64,000 nucleotides of DNA from contig NZ_JABBYG020000001.1 in NCBI RefSeq assembly GCF_012935325.2, positions 930,001 through 994,000 on the forward strand, written 5' to 3'. The notes beneath the pieces are model-generated. The model was not told where the DNA came from and made no database searches. It saw only the letters and a list, made by a program, of their open reading frames with translations. A program made the position numbers and the translations under genes. Positions 1 through 7,733 of the stretch are shown here, in pieces; position 1 is the stretch's first letter, and each line of letters starts with the position of its first letter. Origin of the DNA: Paenibacillus sp. PL91 (GTDB taxonomy: Bacteria; Bacillota; Bacilli; Paenibacillales; Paenibacillaceae).

Positions 1-548
1 GCTGCACGACCAATGCGCTTGCGCCCGTAATTAAATTGGTCAGAGAAAATTACGGTATTCAATACGGCTTATTCTCCACGGTTCACTCGTATACGAACAC
101 GCAATCGTTAACGGATCAGCCGATGAAAGACCGCCGAGATTCATGGGCCGCCGCCGAGAACATCATTCCATCGTCTTCAGGAGCAGCCAAAGCGCTCAAA
201 TTCATTTGGAGCGACCTGCAAATTACAGGCAAAGCCTACCGTATTCCGACTCGTACAGGCAGCATTGCCGAACTCAACCTGATAACGGAAAAACCGTGCA
301 CCGTTCAGGAGATCAACGATATGTTCCGCCAAGCCGCGAAAGACAGCGAACTAAAGGGCATTCTTGATATTTTGGAAGGGGAATGGGCCTCGTCCCGTAT
401 CGTTGCCGATCCTCATTCTTCAATTATTGACCTGCCTTTAACTCAAGTGCAAGGCGAACTGTTGTCCGTCGCAACCTGGTACGATAACGAATGGGGTTAT
501 GCTTCGCGGTTGGCTGAGGTAGCCGCCTTCCTTGCGGAAAAATCATAA
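1..548 (+). CDS. gap: glyceraldehyde-3-phosphate dehydrogenase, 5' end outside window
   Basis: The frame is open to the left edge and ends with TAA at 546-548. The first complete codon is the catalytic Cys of the family motif, read here as CTTNALAPV from position 3, so the NAD-binding half lies outside the window and only the catalytic domain is visible. Other family signatures are TVHSYTNTQ, AAAENIIPSSSGAAKAL and WYDNEWGY near the C-terminus. The enzyme oxidises glyceraldehyde 3-phosphate to 1,3-bisphosphoglycerate with NAD(P) in the cytoplasm. The stretch after IPTRTGS departs from the canonical RVPT region, so this may be a secondary, divergent paralogue rather than the housekeeping copy. 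A TTG at 36 is internal and not a real start. Confidence 0.9.
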   Translation, partial: CTTNALAPVIKLVRENYGIQYGLFSTVHSYTNTQSLTDQPMKDRRDSWAAAENIIPSSSGAAKALKFIWSDLQITGKAYRIPTRTGSIAELNLITEKPCTVQEINDMFRQAAKDSELKGILDILEGEWASSRIVADPHSSIIDLPLTQVQGELLSVATWYDNEWGYASRLAEVAAFLAEKS

Positions 549-560
549 GCTGGGCTATTA

Positions 561-1205
561 ATGACGATTCGATGCACCCTAGGATGTAGGGCTGAACCAA
601 AGGGGACGGCTGGTACATTCTCGGTTAATCATATCCATGGACATTGCTACGTGTATCTGATTGCCGCTGAACTGGGATTTGAATTGGCGGAAACCCGGCC
701 TCAGTTCATAAATAGGGGGATAAGCGGTAATCGAGCATCGGATTTGTACTCCCGTTGGAATGAGGATGTGATTAGTCTACAGCCTGATCTCATTAGTATC
801 TTGGTTGGTGTGAATGATGCCTCGCAGATCATTAGTGGTGCCCCAGGCGGAGCCACTGACCGGTTCGAAAAGGCGTATCGCTGTCTACTGGATGAAACGA
901 AAGAAGTGCTTCCAGAGTGCGGAGTGGTACTATGCGAGCCTTTTGTGTTGAAAACAGGTAAAACAGTAGAGCACTGGAAACAATGGCGTCAACGTTTGGA
1001 TGAATACAGCCAGGTTGTCACAAAGTTGGCAAATGACTATGAAACACTATTTGTCCCCTTGCAGAATTCGTTTGATACTGCGGCAAAGCGGATAGACACT
1101 GGTTATTGGATATGGGACGGCATTCATCCAACGACTGCCGGGCACCGACTAATCGCACGAGAATGGCTGAAGGTCGTTCAGAACAGTCCATGGGCTATAC
1201 GTTGA
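561..1205 (+). pseudogene. SGNH/GDSL hydrolase with decayed N-terminus
   Basis: The frame encodes the body of a small SGNH esterase: GYVYLIAAELGF-like helix, block II Gly in INRGISGNRASDL, block III Asn in ILVGVNDAS and the block V Asp/His in DGIHPTTAGH. Block I (GDSxT with the nucleophile Ser) is missing from this frame. In the frame starting at 563 the codons read Asp-Asp-Ser-Met, close to Gly-Asp-Ser-Met, and removing one base around 575-580 would join that reading to the ORF. No ribosome binding site precedes 561, and the gap stop is only 12 bp upstream. I infer a deletion joined this gene to gap and removed its start and catalytic serine. A functional protein from a non-standard start is possible but unlikely. 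Confidence 0.6.
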
Positions 1206-1277
1206 TAGTAAGTCTAGCTCCATTAGAGTTCATTATTCCTATCTTTTTCTTATTAAGATGAATAGACAACGAATTTT

Positions 1278-1304
1278 TTCAACTTATGGGACATGATAGT
1301 TGAA
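1278..1304 (+). repeat. 27-bp palindromic repeat, copy 1
   Basis: Arms TTCAACT and AGTTGAA flank a 13-base middle TATGGGACATGAT. Arm and middle lengths (7+13+7) equal those of copies at 2527, 39417 and 40451, and the order GGG...GAT in the middle is kept, so all are in the same orientation. The flanking T and A runs extend the stem by several pairs. The 1206-1507 interval holds only this repeat, a terminator and a weak promoter. Confidence 0.55.
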
Positions 1305-1322
1305 AAATAGTACACGTCGATG

Positions 1323-1352
1323 AGCAGGCTCAAGAGGAGCCTGCTTTTTTTA
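1323..1352 (+). terminator. rho-independent terminator
   Basis: The 9-bp perfect stem AGCAGGCTC (1323-1331) pairs with GAGCCTGCT (1337-1345), with a 5-base loop and a run of Ts after it. It lies 120 bp after the decayed SGNH gene and ahead of the serine hydrolase promoter, so it isolates the latter from upstream transcription. Confidence 0.85.
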
Positions 1353-1440
1353 TAAAGCAAACAGGCAATAGTGCATGGTATTCTTCGGCTGCTTATGGTG
1401 AAGGATACGATAGTAATTTTCAATTATAAGTGAATGTTAT

Positions 1441-1470
1441 TTCCAAAGTTTTGAAAGAAACAGGTATAAT
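1441..1470 (+). promoter_or_regulatory. candidate sigma-A promoter of the serine hydrolase
   Basis: A perfect -10 TATAAT lies at 1465-1470, with a weak -35 TTCCAA at 1441-1446 and an 18-bp spacer. The distance to the ribosome binding site AGGTGGAGG at 1491 is about 20 bp. The -35 is poor, so activity may need help. Confidence 0.45.
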
Positions 1471-1507
1471 TGAACCATAGATCAATTAAGAGGTGGAGGC
1501 TTTCCAT

Positions 1508-2530
1508 ATGCAAATTGAAGATATCATAAAGGCATACAACCAGGAAAAGAGCATCCCATTCTCTGGTGCTGTGTTAATTGGAAACCAAAGTGGGACAATT
1601 TTCGAGCAAGGATATGGTTATGCAAATCGTAGTGAAAAGATAAAGAATATGACTAATACACGATTCGGTATGGCATCAGGCTGCAAGATTTTTACCGCAG
1701 TAGCAGTATGTCAGCTAGTTGAGAAAAGACTTCTTGACTTTGATACTTTATTAAGTGACTGTTTAGAAGTTTCCTTCCCTAATTTTGATCCGAGAATAAC
1801 TGTGCATCATCTATTAACTCACAGTTCAGGCATATCCGATTACTTTGATGAAGAGACCATGAGTGATTATGCGGATTTATGGAAGTCATTACCTATGTAC
1901 TCCATAAACTCTCCCAAATGTTTTCTGCCTATGTTTCAGAATAATGAAATGAAATTTGCTCCGGGAGATCGATTTTCATATAGTAACGCGGGTTTCATTA
2001 TTCTTGGATTGATTGTAGAACATGTCACAGGGCTAACTTTTCAAGAATATGTCGAAGAAAATATTTTCCGTATTTGTGGAATGGAAGATACAGGTTACTT
2101 TCGGCTGGACCAGCTGCCCGATCGAACGGCAGTCGGTTATATGGATAGTGGTTCAACTTGGAAATCCAATATTTACTCAATACCAATTGTTGGCGGACCT
2201 GATGGTGGTGCTTTTACTACCGTTTATGATTTAGAAAAGTTCTGGAATGCTCTAATGGGTAACTTATTATTATCAAAAAACCTAACTGAAATGATGCTAT
2301 CACCTCATATTAGTTATAACGAGCATACACAATATGGATATGGTGTGTGGATCCTTATATTAAATAACGAAGTTATAAAATATTATGTTATGGGAAGCGA
2401 TCCCGGGGTTGAAATGCAATCCTCTGTGTACACAAAACTAAACACACATGTTCATATTTTAGCCAATATGGAAAATAGTGTTGGCTATATTGCAAGAAAA
2501 ATTAGTGAAATTATCAGCAGCGGGAATTGA
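1508..2530 (+). CDS. beta-lactamase-family serine hydrolase
   Basis: This 340-residue protein belongs to the class C beta-lactamase / penicillin-binding-protein-like serine hydrolases. The SxxK motif is SGCK at about residue 58 and the YxN motif is YSN in FSYSNAGFIILG near residue 158. The motif HHLLTHSSGISD is typical of the family. The third-motif position reads GSDPG instead of the usual HxG. There is no signal peptide or membrane segment, so it is probably cytoplasmic; the substrate is unknown. I start it at ATG 1508 because AGGTGGAGG lies 8 bp upstream; an in-frame GTG at 1493 lies inside that site. It is a lone gene bounded by 27-bp palindromes, and its TGA stop lies inside the second one. 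Confidence 0.85.
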   Translation: MQIEDIIKAYNQEKSIPFSGAVLIGNQSGTIFEQGYGYANRSEKIKNMTNTRFGMASGCKIFTAVAVCQLVEKRLLDFDTLLSDCLEVSFPNFDPRITVHHLLTHSSGISDYFDEETMSDYADLWKSLPMYSINSPKCFLPMFQNNEMKFAPGDRFSYSNAGFIILGLIVEHVTGLTFQEYVEENIFRICGMEDTGYFRLDQLPDRTAVGYMDSGSTWKSNIYSIPIVGGPDGGAFTTVYDLEKFWNALMGNLLLSKNLTEMMLSPHISYNEHTQYGYGVWILILNNEVIKYYVMGSDPGVEMQSSVYTKLNTHVHILANMENSVGYIARKISEIISSGN

Positions 2531-2553
2531 ACTAACGGGTAACGATACTTCAA
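2527..2553 (+). repeat. 27-bp palindromic repeat, copy 2
   Basis: Arms TTGAACT and ACTTCAA surround AACGGGTAACGAT. It overlaps the serine hydrolase stop codon (2528-2530). In one frame it reads Glu-Leu-Thr-Gly-Asn-Asp-Thr-Ser, which is nearly the same peptide as copy 3 gives. That frame continues to a stop at 2658-2660, giving about 35 codons that look like coding sequence (YIARKGIWANGD), perhaps a leftover gene end. Confidence 0.65.
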
Positions 2554-2667
2554 AAAAGGGCTACATCGCAAGGAAGGGGATTTGGGCCAATGGCGATGCA
2601 ACGACAGGAGACAGGTATTTTATCGAATTAAATGATCAAGAGGCAAACGATATATCTTGATATTCTG

Positions 2668-2693
2668 AGGCTCCGCTATGGCGGAGCCTTTTC
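2668..2693 (+). terminator. rho-independent terminator
   Basis: The stem AGGCTCCGC (2668-2676) pairs perfectly with GCGGAGCCT (2681-2689) across a 4-base loop, followed by TTTTC. It ends transcription from the serine hydrolase side. It also sits just past the 3' end of the convergent LysM gene, but no T run is present in that direction. Confidence 0.75.
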
Positions 2694-2710
2694 TGTCAGT
2701 TTTCGTTGAC

Positions 2711-3790
2711 CTAAGTTTTTGGGATTTTCAGCACCGTGCCGGCTTTTACATCATCAATATTAACAATATGATTGTAGCGCGCGATGAACATCACATATTT
2801 GTCGGAGTCGTAATAGATTTTAGAGATGCTGTAAAGCGTCTCGCCCTTCTTTACGGTATGATCGGATGTCTTGTAATCGGGTAAAGATTTTTCTGCGCTA
2901 TTTTCGTCATCCGGCTTGTCGGTTTTCAGGGAGGGAATAATGAGGTTGGTGCCTGCTTTCAAGCCTACATTTTTATCCAGCTTGTTTTCTTTCGCAATAT
3001 AATCAACATAATCCGCCGATTTGTAAAACATTCTGGAAATCCTTGACAGAGTGTCGCCTGCTTGGATCAGATAGGTAGCCGGCAAATTAATTTTCGAATA
3101 GTCTTTGGTTCCCTGTTGGCTGCCATCTATCGAGCTGGTTGTTGATAACAATACTGGGATCTTAAGCGTATCTCCGGCTTTCATATCATTAATAAACACG
3201 ATATGGTTATACTCTGCAACCAGCGCATAATGCTCCTTAGATTGATAGAACTTCTCGGATATCAAGCTTAGCGTATCGCCTTTTTGGACAACATAGGTAG
3301 TTGGAAGCTTCACTGTTTTAGTAGGGGCTTCCGTTGATTTATTGCCGTAATCCTTTTTTTCTTGCGTTGGTTTTTCTGTCAGTGCTGGCTTAGGAGTCTC
3401 CGTCGGCTTATCACTTTCTTTGACCGGTGTGTTGGATGCAGTAGGAGCAGGGTCTTCTGTCACATCATCGTATATCTCTTGTTCCTCTTCACTGTCAGGG
3501 GATCCGGCAGGGATAGGGTCATCTGCCAATGGCTCGTTTCCTCTATTCCCATTATTAAGGGAATCTGAATCAGAGGGTCCCCCAATACTGTTCTGCCCAT
3601 TGGCTCGCTCGATATTCTCCGCAGCGAGCGGAAGCTTAGAATCAACTTTATTCGTATATTTACCGTAAAATATTCCGAAAATACCAACAACAATAATGAC
3701 TATGGCCAGATAGATGATGAGATTTGTTAGCTTTAAAGTTGCCAGGCTGCCTTTGGAATGTTTGCTGCTGCGTTTGGTTCTCTTATTCAA
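2711..3790 (-). CDS. membrane-anchored protein with three LysM domains
   Basis: This 359-residue protein has a short basic N-terminus and one membrane segment at about residues 20-43 (LTNLIIYLAIVIIVVGIFG). A long acidic, Pro/Thr-rich linker follows, then three LysM repeats. Each repeat contains a GDTL or GETL signature: VVQKGDTLSLIS, LIQAGDTLSRIS, TVKKGETLYSIS. Each ends in a KIP or IIP motif. LysM domains bind peptidoglycan, so this is probably a type II membrane protein reaching into the wall. No catalytic domain follows the repeats. I start it at TTG 3790, preceded on its own strand by AAAGGAG; an upstream TTG at 3817 has no such site. It is a lone gene between two palindromic repeats and convergent with the serine hydrolase. 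Confidence 0.85.
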   Translation of the reverse strand: MNKRTKRSSKHSKGSLATLKLTNLIIYLAIVIIVVGIFGIFYGKYTNKVDSKLPLAAENIERANGQNSIGGPSDSDSLNNGNRGNEPLADDPIPAGSPDSEEEQEIYDDVTEDPAPTASNTPVKESDKPTETPKPALTEKPTQEKKDYGNKSTEAPTKTVKLPTTYVVQKGDTLSLISEKFYQSKEHYALVAEYNHIVFINDMKAGDTLKIPVLLSTTSSIDGSQQGTKDYSKINLPATYLIQAGDTLSRISRMFYKSADYVDYIAKENKLDKNVGLKAGTNLIIPSLKTDKPDDENSAEKSLPDYKTSDHTVKKGETLYSISKIYYDSDKYVMFIARYNHIVNIDDVKAGTVLKIPKT

Positions 3791-3927
3791 AACGTAATCT
3801 TCTCCTTTGTTCCTCAACTTAATCCTATTCTATCGAACTTATTGAAGCCAGTGGAATGGGCCTAAACAGCCAATTCATTAGTACACAAAATGCTCCGTAT
3901 GTAACTCGCATATCCCTGGTATTTGTG

Positions 3928-3954
3928 TGTACTTCTTAAAAAACGATAGTTGAA
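3928..3954 (+). repeat. 27-bp palindromic repeat, degenerate copy
   Basis: The right half AACGATAGTTGAA (3942-3954) matches the other copies in sequence and orientation; the left half is largely lost. The rest of the 3791-4110 interval holds no gene. It does hold a loose inverted repeat (TACACAAAAT near 3883 against ATTTGTGTGTA near 3921), whose role is unknown. Confidence 0.35.
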
Positions 3955-4068
3955 TTGCATATTTCGATAATGATATTGTCTATTGCGTAAGTGTATCTTC
4001 AACATCTGTATTTCTAGAAACTATGGAACTTGTTACTAAAATTCCTATAACAGTACTCAAAAAATAAA

Positions 4069-4103
4069 AGCCAGAAACGAGCATGCAGACTCGTTCCTCG
4101 GCT
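4069..4103. terminator. bidirectional terminator behind the minus-strand permeases
   Basis: The stem AGCCAGAAACGAG (4069-4081) pairs with CTCGTTCCTCGGCT (4090-4103) with one small mismatch region. On the plus strand seven Ts follow; on the minus strand the hairpin is followed by a T-rich run. It lies just past the stop of the minus-strand permease at 4111 and is its natural terminator. Confidence 0.8.
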
Positions 4104-4110
4104 TTTTTTG

Positions 4111-5004
4111 CTAGCTTTTAATTGCTCCCATCATAATGCCTTTCACGAAAAATCGCTGCAGAAACGGATAAATAAGAACAATGGGGAGGGTGGCCACCAT
4201 CGTTACTGCCATCCGTATGCTTTCACCGGATACCGGAGTCCGTTTCGAGCTGTTTGCTAACTGCTCAGCTTCCGAAACCATAGCCCCCGTCTGGAACTGA
4301 TTCAAAATCTTGACCAGGATAGCCTGAAGCGTCTTCAACTCCGGCTTATACGTATAAATATACGAATCGTACCAGGAGTTCCAATGCCCGATGCCGATAA
4401 ATAGTGCGATGGTAGCCAGTACAGGAACACAGAGCGGAAGGACCATCCTGCCGAAAATTTGCAGGTCGTTCGCTCCGTCAATCTTGGCGGATTCCTCCAT
4501 CTCCGGCGGCAGCTGCTCGATATACGTCCGAACCAATATCATGAGGAATACCCCAATCAGACCGGGGAAAATAAACACCCAGAACGAATCGATCAGTCCC
4601 AAAGATTTGATGATCATGTAGGTGGGGATCAATCCTCCGCCGAAATACATGGTGAAGATGAAAAACAGCGTAAATGCTCTCCAAGCAATAAGCTCGCGCT
4701 TGCTGAGCGAGTAGGCCATCATGCTGATGACCAGCACGGAGAGCGGAGTTCCGATGATCGTCCGCAGGACAGTCACCTTCACCGAGTTGATCAGCTCCGC
4801 ATTACGGAATATCGATTCGTAGCTTTCAAACGTGAACTGCCGCGGCCATAAATATAATCCACCGCGTACCGAATCGGTGGCATCATTTAATGATACGACA
4901 AGGATATTCCAGAAAGGGTAAAACGTAACGAGAAATATGATGATGAGAAAGAGGTAAATGAACAGATCGAACAGCTTATCCGAAAACGAGTGTATTTTAG
5001 GCAT
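4111..5004 (-). CDS. carbohydrate ABC transporter permease, LplC/YtcP type
   Basis: This 297-residue inner-membrane permease has about six hydrophobic segments, beginning with LFIYLFLIIIFLVTFYPFW. The ATPase-contact EAA loop is EESAKIDGANDLQIF at about residue 170. The C-terminus VKGIMMGAIKS is characteristic of the YtcP/LplC branch of CUT1 sugar importers. It is the second gene of a two-gene minus-strand operon, 15 bp after the partner permease, and is followed by a terminator. No ATPase gene is nearby; transporters of this type commonly share an MsmX-like ATPase. The likely binding-protein partner is the divergent gene at 9582. The substrate is unknown; the neighbouring GH36-like ruin hints at alpha-galactosides. 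Confidence 0.9.
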   Translation of the reverse strand: MPKIHSFSDKLFDLFIYLFLIIIFLVTFYPFWNILVVSLNDATDSVRGGLYLWPRQFTFESYESIFRNAELINSVKVTVLRTIIGTPLSVLVISMMAYSLSKRELIAWRAFTLFFIFTMYFGGGLIPTYMIIKSLGLIDSFWVFIFPGLIGVFLMILVRTYIEQLPPEMEESAKIDGANDLQIFGRMVLPLCVPVLATIALFIGIGHWNSWYDSYIYTYKPELKTLQAILVKILNQFQTGAMVSEAEQLANSSKRTPVSGESIRMAVTMVATLPIVLIYPFLQRFFVKGIMMGAIKS

Positions 5005-5019
5005 TGTTCATCAACTCCT

Positions 5020-5988
5020 TTAAAATAACGATTGGTTGTTTAATTTTTTGGAAGTGAAATTAACGATTACGACCAGAATGAAGGCGACAACGGAATTGAA
5101 TAAACCAACAGCCGATGCATAGGAGAACATAGAGCTTTGCAATCCGTATCGGAATGAATAGGTTGACAAAACATCGGAATATCCTTGATTTAAGCCGTTG
5201 CCGAGCAAATAATGCTGATCAAAGCCCGCGTTGAGCACGCCTCCAAGAGAAAGAATGAGGAGAATTACGATTGTCGGCTTCAAATGTGGCAGGGTTACAT
5301 ACAAAATCTGCTTGAACCGGCCGGCACCGTCAACTCGGGCTGCCTCGTAAAGTTCCAGGTTGATCGAAGAGATTGCTGCGAGATAAATAATCGCGCTGTA
5401 CCCCATCTCCTTCCATGTGTTTCCAAGGGCCACAATCCACCAGAAATATTTGCCTTCCTGCAGAAAGAAAATGCTTTTATCTGTCAAATGCAGCCACTGC
5501 AGCAGTTTGTTGACAATTCCGTCTGATGAGAGAACAGTTACGATGATATTCGCAGCAATAACCCAGGAAATGAAATGGGGGAGGTAGGAAACCGTTTGAA
5601 CCGTTCTTTTGAATACGGCTCCTTTAATCTCATTCAGGGCAATAGCAATGATAATTGGTGCGGGAAAGGATATGACCAGCGTGAGTAAAGTGGAAGCTAG
5701 CGTATTTCGCATAATAACCAAGAAATCACCGTTGCTGAAAAAATAATGGAACCAATCCATGCCAATGAATTCACTGCGGAACAGATTGCCCCAAAAATTT
5801 CCGAGCGAAGGTTTATAATTGACGAAAGCCATATACAATCCAGCCATTGGTAAATAGGCGAAGAAGATTGCCCAAATAACCGCTGGCGCAAGCAGCAGAA
5901 GAAGATACCTCTGCTCTATCAACCGAATTTTGAAGCTTTTTTTTGTGACTGTATTTATCTTGCTTAAAGCTTTGACGGCCGTACTCAT
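5020..5988 (-). CDS. carbohydrate ABC transporter permease, LplB type
   Basis: This 322-residue permease is of the LplB family: N-terminal LLLLLAPAVIWAIFFAYLP, the YKPSLG segment, and the EAA loop YEAARVDGAGRFKQI. It pairs with the permease at 4111 to form the membrane pore of a sugar importer. I start it at the ATG at 5986-5988, which follows GAGGTG on the minus strand; a reading from 6033 would lack a good site. The gene is divergent from the YesN-type regulator at 6177, leaving about 190 bp in which both promoters must lie. Confidence 0.9.
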   Translation of the reverse strand: MSTAVKALSKINTVTKKSFKIRLIEQRYLLLLLAPAVIWAIFFAYLPMAGLYMAFVNYKPSLGNFWGNLFRSEFIGMDWFHYFFSNGDFLVIMRNTLASTLLTLVISFPAPIIIAIALNEIKGAVFKRTVQTVSYLPHFISWVIAANIIVTVLSSDGIVNKLLQWLHLTDKSIFFLQEGKYFWWIVALGNTWKEMGYSAIIYLAAISSINLELYEAARVDGAGRFKQILYVTLPHLKPTIVILLILSLGGVLNAGFDQHYLLGNGLNQGYSDVLSTYSFRYGLQSSMFSYASAVGLFNSVVAFILVVIVNFTSKKLNNQSLF

Positions 5989-6135
5989 GTAAGCACCTCG
6001 TTCCTTGGTAATGTACAAAATTATACGAGTCACCGATCTCTGGTAGCAATATTACAATGTGAAGAAACATACGGGAAAGCGCCTATCATTGCGCAATAAG
6101 ACTGCGAGGCACTACTTCGAGCGATATGCCGGTGA

Positions 6136-6141
6136 TATAAT
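6136..6141 (+). promoter_or_regulatory. candidate -10 element for the yesN-yesM unit
   Basis: TATAAT lies 36 bp ahead of the start codon at 6177. No good -35 is seen at 17 bp upstream, which fits a promoter needing an activator such as the YesN-type regulator itself. This is inference. Confidence 0.35.
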
Positions 6142-6176
6142 GGGAAATTATATTCGGATTATAGGAGAGATGCGGA

Positions 6177-7733
6177 TTGTTGACTATTTTTCTAGTGGAG
6201 GACGAATTTATCGAGTTGGATCTTCTCCAGAACCACATCGATTGGGCCAGCATGAACATTAGAGTAGTTGGAGCCGCCAAAAACGGAAAGAAAGCTTGGG
6301 AACAAATTCAGCATATACAGCCAGATATCGTGCTTACTGATGTGCGAATGCCGATTATGGACGGGCTCCAGCCGGCGGCCCTCATTCAAGAACGTTTCGA
6401 TTGGATGAAAATCATATTTTTAAGCGGGCATGATGAATTTATCTATGTAAAGTCGGCCCTTCATGCAGGGGCCGTAGGTTATCTTTTGAAGCCGATTAAT
6501 CCAATCGAATTGCACGCCGTACTAGCCAAAGTCAAGGAAGAGGTGGAGAAAGTCAATATACTGCGCCGTTCCAGGCAGATACTGATCGAGAAACATATCG
6601 AGGATATTTATAAAGCTGCCAATAACGGGAGCGTAGAGCAATCCTGGACAGAGCTCATCCTAATGGATCAGCGGTTTCTTAACGATCATTATGTAACCGC
6701 TTTAATCAGTATCGATAACTATTTTGCTTATAAAGAAAGTCCTACAGCGCGCTTGAAAAACATAAATGAAATACCAATGGTTATCCGTTCGCTGCTAGGC
6801 AGCTTTTCATTGGAAGGAATTACCTTAAGGGTGGTTGAACATGAATGGCTGCTCACTGTCAAATTTGGTCCCGGCATCGATTACGAGCTATTTTGGCAAG
6901 ACCTATCCGAGTCCATCCGACGCGAATATGACTGGACAGTGACCATCGGGATTGCTGACACGGTAACTTTGCTGAAGCACGCGCACTCGATGTTCAAGGA
7001 AGCGGAGAAAGCGGTGGGGGAACGTTTTTATACCGGACTTGGGAACATTATTCATTCGGGGCAAGTTAAAAATGAGCGCGATGCTGCATTTAACTCCGAA
7101 GATGAGATGCTGCTGGGGGGATTGCATTTGTCCGATTTGACGGCGTTCCTAAATGGAATTGACCATTATTTTGATACGTTGGTTCGGATGCACGTAAAAA
7201 GAGAAAAAGCTTATGAAGTTTCGATGGACGTATTGAAAGGAATAGCGAGCGTATGTGCGAAATTCGATGATCAGGCAATCAAAGGGATCGGAGGTCTGCA
7301 TGACTGGAACCGGTCAATCCTGCAAGAGGATTCCATACGAGGGATCAAAGATTTTATTCTGGGGTTGATGGATAAGATCAGCCGCTATCTGGAGAATAAA
7401 CAGCAGGATCGGCATATGCTGCTGGTGCAGGAAGTGGTAGATATAATTGACAGCGCTTACTTCGAGCCTCTTACGATCGAGCATTTGGCGGAAAAGGTGT
7501 ACATCTCTCCCAATTATTTGAGGGCTTTATTTAAGGAAAAGAAGGGCTGCACCATTCATGAGTATTTGACAAAGGTCCGTCTTACCATGGCGGTGGAGCT
7601 GCTGCGCGACAAATCATTAAAGATTCATGATGTGGCAAGAAAAGTGGGATACGATAACTCGTCTTATTTCAGCTCGTTCTTTTATAAAACGCAAGGAGTC
7701 ACTCCGAATGAATATCGCAAAAAATTTTTATAG
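6177..7733 (+). CDS. YesN-type response regulator with AraC DNA-binding domain
   Basis: This 518-residue protein has a receiver domain (residues 1-120), with the phosphate acceptor Asp55 in IVLTDVRMP and the conserved Lys in YLLKPI. A long middle region follows, then a C-terminal double helix-turn-helix AraC domain (about 415-515) that includes IEHLAEKVYISPNYL and IHDVARKVGYDNSSYF. It is a cytoplasmic transcription activator, probably for the adjacent importer genes on either strand. The start is TTG 6177 (or the next TTG at 6180), preceded by AGGAGAG. Its 3' end overlaps the YesM kinase by 26 bp, so the two are translationally coupled. Confidence 0.9.
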   Translation: MLTIFLVEDEFIELDLLQNHIDWASMNIRVVGAAKNGKKAWEQIQHIQPDIVLTDVRMPIMDGLQPAALIQERFDWMKIIFLSGHDEFIYVKSALHAGAVGYLLKPINPIELHAVLAKVKEEVEKVNILRRSRQILIEKHIEDIYKAANNGSVEQSWTELILMDQRFLNDHYVTALISIDNYFAYKESPTARLKNINEIPMVIRSLLGSFSLEGITLRVVEHEWLLTVKFGPGIDYELFWQDLSESIRREYDWTVTIGIADTVTLLKHAHSMFKEAEKAVGERFYTGLGNIIHSGQVKNERDAAFNSEDEMLLGGLHLSDLTAFLNGIDHYFDTLVRMHVKREKAYEVSMDVLKGIASVCAKFDDQAIKGIGGLHDWNRSILQEDSIRGIKDFILGLMDKISRYLENKQQDRHMLLVQEVVDIIDSAYFEPLTIEHLAEKVYISPNYLRALFKEKKGCTIHEYLTKVRLTMAVELLRDKSLKIHDVARKVGYDNSSYFSSFFYKTQGVTPNEYRKKFL

